Shown piece by piece: positions 58,456 through 64,000 of a stretch of 64,000 nucleotides of DNA; within the stretch, counting starts at the first letter, position 1; every line of letters begins with the position of its first letter. The DNA is taken from contig CM049311.1 of NCBI GenBank assembly GCA_026874595.1, positions 45,141,676 to 45,205,675 on the forward strand. The letters run 5' to 3'. The notes under the pieces are model-generated. The model made no database searches. It was not told the origin of the DNA and worked only from the letters and a program-made list of their open reading frames with translations. Made by a program: the position numbers and the translations under genes. This stretch comes from Sipunculus nudus. Lineage: Eukaryota; Annelida; Sipuncula; Golfingiida; Sipunculidae.

Positions 58456-60190
58456 TTTTAGCTCAGCTGACTGTAAGTCATCTGAGCTATAGTGATCACT
58501 CTTTGTCCGTCGTCCGGCCGTCCGGCCGTCTGTTAACAGGGCACAAATCGTAACCGCTGGACCTGGAATCTTCTTACTTTACATCCAAAGAGGTCCATGA
58601 AAAATCTCCTTGGAAACCTGGAATTAGGTCTCTGTTACCCATATCCTTCAAGCTATGGGGCCCCAAAGTACCCCCCCAGAATAGTGAAAAATTTCATACA
58701 ATAACTTCAATATCTCATTAACTACATCACTGATGGTCATGATTTTTGGCATACATATTGATCATGAGATGTTCCATCAGTTCCTGCAGACTGGTGGCGC
58801 CACCTGTATTTTTCGATTTTTTACAAATTTTTTTCTCTATTTTTGAGACCTTTAAAAATATGGACATCTGTTAACAGGGCACAAATTGTAAAGACTGGAC
58901 CTAAAATCTTCATTCTTGACATTCTGAGAGACCTATGAAAAGTCTCCATGGAAACCAGAAATTAGGTCTCTATTACACATTTCCTTTGAGCTATGGGGCC
59001 CCAAAGTACCCCCCCAGAATAGTGAAAAATTTCATACAAAAACTTCAGTATCTCATTAACTACATCACTGATGGTCATGAGTTTTGGCATACATATTAAT
59101 CATGAGATGTTTCATCAGTTTCTGCAGACTGGTGGCACGCCTATATTTTTCGATTTTTTACGAATTTTTTTCTCAATTTTTTAGAACTTTAAAAATGTGG
59201 ACATCTGTTAACAGGGCACAAATCGTAAAGACTAGACCTAGAATTTTCATTCTTGATATTCTGAGAGACCTATGAAAAGTGTCCATGGAAACCAGAAATT
59301 AGGTCTCTGTTACCCATTTCCTTTGAGCTATGTGGCCCCAAAGTACCCCCCAGAATTATGAAAATTTGATACAAAAACTCAAATATCTGAACAACTAATG
59401 CATTGATCACCATGATTCTTTGCATGGATATTGATCATGGAGTGTTTCATTGGTTTCTGCAGACTGGTGGTGCCACCTGTATTTTTTCTATATTCTACAA
59501 TTTTCTTTCTCTATTTTTGATACCTTAAAAGATGCGGTCATCTGATAACAGGGCACAAATCATAATGGCTGGACTTAGAATCTTCTTTCTTTACATGCAG
59601 AGAGGCCAATGAAAAGTCTTCTTGGAAACTGAAAATTAGGTCTCTGTTACCCAAAACCTTAGAGCTATGGGGCTCTGAAGTATCCCCCAGAAAAATGCAA
59701 AATTTGATACAAAAGCTCAAGTATCTGAACAACCACTGCATTGATCACCAAGATTCTTTGCATGAATATTGATCATGGGATGTTCCATCACTTCCTGCAG
59801 ACTGGTGGCGCCACCTGTATTTTTTCAAATTTTTGTAAATTTTTTTCTCTTTTTTTTTCAAACCTCAATGAAACTGTAATCTGTTAACAGGGCACAAATC
59901 CTAACCACCTGACCTGGAATCTTCTAACTTAATATCCAGGGATGTCCATGAAAAATCTCCTTGAAAACCTGAAATTAAGTCTCTGTTACCCATATCCTTG
60001 GAGCTATGGGGCTCTGAAGTACCCCCCAGAATAATGCAAAATTTGATACAAAAGCTCAAGTATCTGAATAACCACTGCATTGATCACCATAATTCTTTGC
60101 ATGAATATTGATCATGAGATGTTCCATCATTTCCTGCAGACTGGTGGTGCCACCTGTATTTTTTCGAATTTTTACAAATTTTTTTCTCTT
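58456..60190 (+). mobile_element. AGCTCAGCTGAC-headed element with five 337-bp tandem units
   Basis: After AGCTCAGCTGACTGTAAGTC and CGTCCGGCCGTCCGGCCGTC, five units start TGTTAACAGGGCACAAA (58531, 58869, 59206, 59543 and 59882; spacing 337-339). Each has CTGCAGACTGGTGG followed by a CGCCACCTG-type end, perfect at about 58797 and 59805. It is cut at a T-run by the next copy. Confidence 0.75.
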
Positions 60191-60790
60191 TTTAGCTCAG
60201 CTGACTATAAGTCATCTGAGCTATAGTCGTGGTCCATTGTCCGTCGTCCGTCCGTCTGTCCGTCCGTCCGTAGATGTGGCACGTTTTGAAACCGTGAGAC
60301 CTAGGAATCCGAAATTCGGCTCAGTGTTAGATGTCCCCAAGATGTCCTACCAAGCCGAAAACTGGGTCTTTGCGACTTTGTTCCTTTGAGAAATTAAGGA
60401 AAAACCTCAATTTTTTATTAAAAACCTATTTTCACACTTCAGGGCTGCCTAATATCAAAACCACTCATCTGTTTTTCCTCATATTTACCATAAATATTCC
60501 TCTATAAAGTTCCTATGTACATTCCTGAAATTATGTCTGTATTATATAATTTAAGAAAGTTATGGGCCAGAACATAATGCATTTTGTAAAAAATCAGGAA
60601 AGATATTTGATCACTTAACACAAAACATGTTAAAGCTATGGACTTATTTTCAAGTAATATAACTTTAATTAATCAAAATTAAATTGTATACCCAAAATTA
60701 GATCAAAATCTTTTAAATTTTTTAAAATATTAACAAAAATAAAAAATTGGTACCTTAAATTTTGCCTAACTTTTACCATAGCATGTTTTT
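60191..60790 (+). mobile_element. AGCTCAGCTGAC-family element, first part; resumes at 62677
   Basis: AGCTCAGCTGACTATAAGTC start and TCCGTCCG runs, body to ACCATAGCATGTTTTT. The missing TTCCTGTAAGTACTGTGG resumes at 62677, so this copy is split by an insertion. Confidence 0.7.
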
Positions 60791-62676
60791 AGCTCAGCTG
60801 ACTATAAGTCATCTGAGCTATAGTCGTGGTCCATTGTCCGTCGTCCGTCCGTCCGTCCGTCAGTAGATGTGGCACGTTTTGAAACCGTAAGACCTAGGAA
60901 CCCAAATTTCAGCATAATGTTAGATGTCCCCAAGATCTCCTACTAAGCCAAAAACTGGGTCTTTGCGACTTCGTTCCTTTGAGAAATTAAGGAAAAACCT
61001 CAATTGTTTTATTAAAATCCTATTTTCACACTTCAGGACTGCCTAATATCAAAACCACTTATCTGTTTTTCCTTATATTTACCATAAATATTCTTCTATA
61101 TAGTTCCTATGTACATGCCAGAAATTAAGTCTGTTTAGTATAAATTCTTTAAGTTATCGGCCCAAACATAATGGACTTTGTAAAAAATCAGGAAAAATAT
61201 TTACTCACTTAACATGAAAAATTTTGAAACTAGAGTCTATTTTCCCAAGTATATAACTATGTTTAATCAAGATTCAATTGTTTACCCAAAATTAGATCTG
61301 AATTTTGTAAATTTTTTAAGTAATTAGCATAAAAATAAATCAGTACCTTAAATTTTGCCCAACTTTGACCATGGCACGTTTTTTTCCTGTAAGTACCATT
61401 GATTTAATTTTCACAGCATGTAAACATAAATATTTCATTTGTTTAAATCTGAAATTTGTAAGAAAAAGCTTGAAAATTAAGCTAGTTATTGATTTTTTTC
61501 TTGAGGCTCTATTGTAGTCATTTGCTTTGATTACAGATTACAGATGCAGGGTCCCACTCCAGGTCACTGGAAGTCAGCTATGCCAGGGTTTCTGATTTGT
61601 TACAGTTACTGGGGGAGATCCCCTGCTGTGACAGGTGTACAGTTATTCTTATATCACCACCCTAATCAATCCCCCCCCCCCCCCCCCCGCAAACCCAACC
61701 CACCAAGTGTTATGCAGTATTGTTATTGTTTTCACTGTATCTCCTTCATTGTAAAGCTGTTTCCACTCTGATATGCAAAAACTTTCCTTGAAAAAGTAAT
61801 TCAAGGTGTAATCCAGAAGATGCAATGTTGTGTAATGTAGCATTTTTAAAGAAATAATTTTTCTTTTAAATGATTTTACCACTCATAATGGAACCCATCA
61901 GTATGCTTAAATTATGATATAATATAAAGCACATTATGGATAAATAAAGACACAATTAAAAATTGTGAAATCTAAATCAAGTATTTTTTTTAGATATTTA
62001 TTGTTTTGCAGATTTAAAAGATATATTTTTGGGGTAAAAAATAAATAAACATTTGTATGCATGATGTGGTGTTATCTGACAAGATTGAGATTTATGATGA
62101 TGCAATTGAGAATTATGAATCATCTTTTATATTCGGATATATATGTTATATTGAAAATGTATAGAAATATAAACTTAAATTTAAAAAAAATTGATGTGAT
62201 AAAAAAGTGAGGATTTATTACAAACATTTGTTCATTATTTTCCTGCCTCAGCAGAATTTGAGATCAGGCTTTGTTTGCCATGTTGTTAATTAGTTACATT
62301 TCAACTGTAAACATTTCATAAAAAAACATATATTTTATAATATATATTATACAAAAAAAAGATTCGATTGAACAAATGTGTAAACTACTGAAATGGTAAC
62401 AGTTAATCGAAAAGCCAACTAATGATCATGGTAATTGTACAGATCATTTGTTCACAAACTGCTCACATGCTTCAGTTTCACCATTAGGAAACACATGGTC
62501 AGGTCACAAAATATTATTTGCAACAATTTCTTGCTCATCAATACAAACCAATCATATAAACCAACCATGGCCTTTATTACCTCTTCCTCTTACACTTTAT
62601 CTCCATTTGATATTATTTTAGATTTTTACCTTCAAGGTTAATGTCAGCTGAGCACAGTGACCCATAGGTCCCTTGT
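60791..62676 (+). mobile_element. AGCTCAGCTGAC-family element, full-length nested insertion
   Basis: 5' AGCTCAGCTGACTATAAGTC; 3' GTCAGCTGAGCACAGTGACC, CATAGGT, CCCTTGTT. Its boundaries are set by the split host copy. A C18 run lies at 61671-61688. No ORF of interest, so it depends on factors made elsewhere. Confidence 0.75.
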
Positions 62677-63450
62677 TTTCCTGTAAGTACTGTGGATTTA
62701 ATTTTCTCAGCATGTTTTTGTTAGCATTTTGTCTGTTAACAACAAAAATTTGAAACCAGTTGATCAAAAACTGTAGATTTTATTCAAGTTTTCAAGCACC
62801 ATGTAACATATTATTTACATCAGGCTAGTGTTATGCAGTTTGCAAGAGCTCAGCTCCCCAGCTTAAGCTCTCAGTTCCTAAAATTTGGCATACAATTAGA
62901 TGTCTCCAAAATTCCCTACCATGCCAAGAATTTGGTCACTAGGACTTAATACCTTTGAGATATTAATGAAAAACTTTATTTTTCAATTAAAAACCCATTG
63001 TTACACCTCAATACTGCCTAATATCAAAACCACTGATCTGACTTTAATCATATATAATATACAAGTTTTTCTATACATTCTCTGTGCACATGCCAGAAAT
63101 GATGTCAGTATTGCGTAATTGTTTTAAGTTATGGGCCCAAACATAATGCTCTTTGTAAAAAATCAAGAAATATATTTACTCCCTTAACAAGGGGATTGCT
63201 GAAGCTAGAGATTTTTTGTCAAGGATGTAACATTATTTAATCAAGATTCAATTGAATACCCAAAATTAGTTATGAATTTTTCAAATTTTATAAGTTATTG
63301 GTATAATTGTAAAATTAGTAGCTTAAATTTTGCCCAACTTTGACCATGGCACGTTTGTTTCCTGTGAGCACTGTTGATATAATTTTCATATCATGCACAC
63401 ATAAGGATTTCAGCTTTTAAGTTTAGAAAGCTGAAAGAAATTGGCCAAAA
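62677..63450 (+). mobile_element. Continuation of the split element from 60790
   Basis: TTCCTGTAAGTACTGTGGAT through TGTTATGCAGTTTGCAAGAG and TGGCATACAATTAGATGTC aligns with 58155-58455 of the sibling copy. From 62960 it carries on past the point where that sibling was interrupted. Confidence 0.65.
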
Positions 63451-64000
63451 ATTGTAGCTTTTATTAATATTTTTATGAGACCCTGTCAGACTTTGGCTCT
63501 CTCCAGCCCCTCTTGAGTCACCTGTATGTTGACCTTGTTGAACTTTCAGCAAATTATGCATGCTTGAGGCGAGGCATACACGGGAATCCAGGCAGCTTAT
63601 GGCCAGCCACAGTTGATCCAGGTGTCCAACCCAACTCATGTAGTAGTTTTAACCAACTACATAACAATAAACAATAAAAATAATAAATTTTTATTGGTTT
63701 TTAATAAAAAATTAAAGAAAAATAGAAAAGGAATTTGTTAGTTTATAATAATAGGGAATTACCTTGCAGTTACTGATAATATAAGAATCTTGTATCGATG
63801 GATAGAATGTCACGTATTCCAAATAACACCATGCAGTCACCTATTGCATTTTTCAGTTCAATTTAATAATAAAAAAGTAAATCATATTATTCATTACTAA
63901 TCATTAGGGATCATATGAAGGAAATTAATGATAGACAAAGATGCAGTTGATAATATTAATCTAGATTCCTACTGTGTCTAGTGTGTACATTGATGTGAAA
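63451..64000. other. No gene seen
   Basis: AT-rich end of the window. No zipper exon of PAWR is recognised on the + strand. Confidence 0.5.

Overview
The window is animal nuclear DNA: AT-rich, intron-bearing, full of transposon remnants and microsatellites, with no prokaryotic features. Its repeat style (AGCTCAGCTGAC-type elements followed by TCCG/TCTG runs, Helitron-like elements, a Ty3/Gypsy copy with an extra zinc-finger ORF) suggests a marine invertebrate, perhaps a mollusc. I cannot fix the species from sequence alone.

One host gene is recognisable: a PAWR (PAR-4, PRKC apoptosis WT1 regulator) homologue on the + strand. Four exons are seen: 20311-20760 (basic KRKLREKRRSTGVV block, the PAR-4 SAC core), 38294-38392 (acidic exon), 47316-47362 and 54902-55292 (Ser/Arg-rich, ending at the start of the coiled coil). 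Their splice phases join without conflict (0-0, 0-2, 2-0). The leucine-zipper exons and possibly an N-terminal exon lie outside the window. The rest of 20.8-64 kb is intron or flank of this gene.

The most striking structure surrounds the 99-nt second exon. On its 5' side are about 8 kb of a 39-bp minisatellite (27932-38293, roughly 200 units). Its unit is a copy of that exon's own 3' splice junction: acceptor TTACACAG followed by the exon start AGTACAGGTGATTCTCTGGA. On its 3' side are about 3.8 kb of a 51-bp minisatellite (38393-42230) whose first units repeat the exon's 5' splice junction, GAGGTAAGACCAGA. A small exon thus sits between two arrays that appear to have grown out of its own two splice sites. 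The upstream array has been invaded by a TA-flanked, pogo-like MITE (28035-29436) and a hAT-type element with a perfect 8-bp target duplication (29483-30255).

Layout: 1-5180, decayed Ty3/Gypsy element (protease end, RT, RNase H, integrase, zinc-finger ORF, PPT, 3' LTR). 5560-9875, element with long inverted arms carrying a 155-bp tandem repeat. 10869-11395, a MITE with a duplicated end. 11.4-20.3 kb, AT-rich DNA with microsatellites and one GGTGGCGCCACC-repeat element (13939-15180). 20.3-20.8 kb, PAWR exon. 21345-27593, Helitron-like elements in opposed orientation forming a giant inverted repeat. 27.9-42.2 kb, the twin arrays and exon. 42.2-54.9 kb, repeats and two PAWR exons. 55.3-64 kb, a pogo/Tigger transposase pseudogene and a nested stack of AGCTCAGCTGAC elements inserted into one another at T-runs.

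No rRNA, tRNA, CRISPR or bacterial operon is present.
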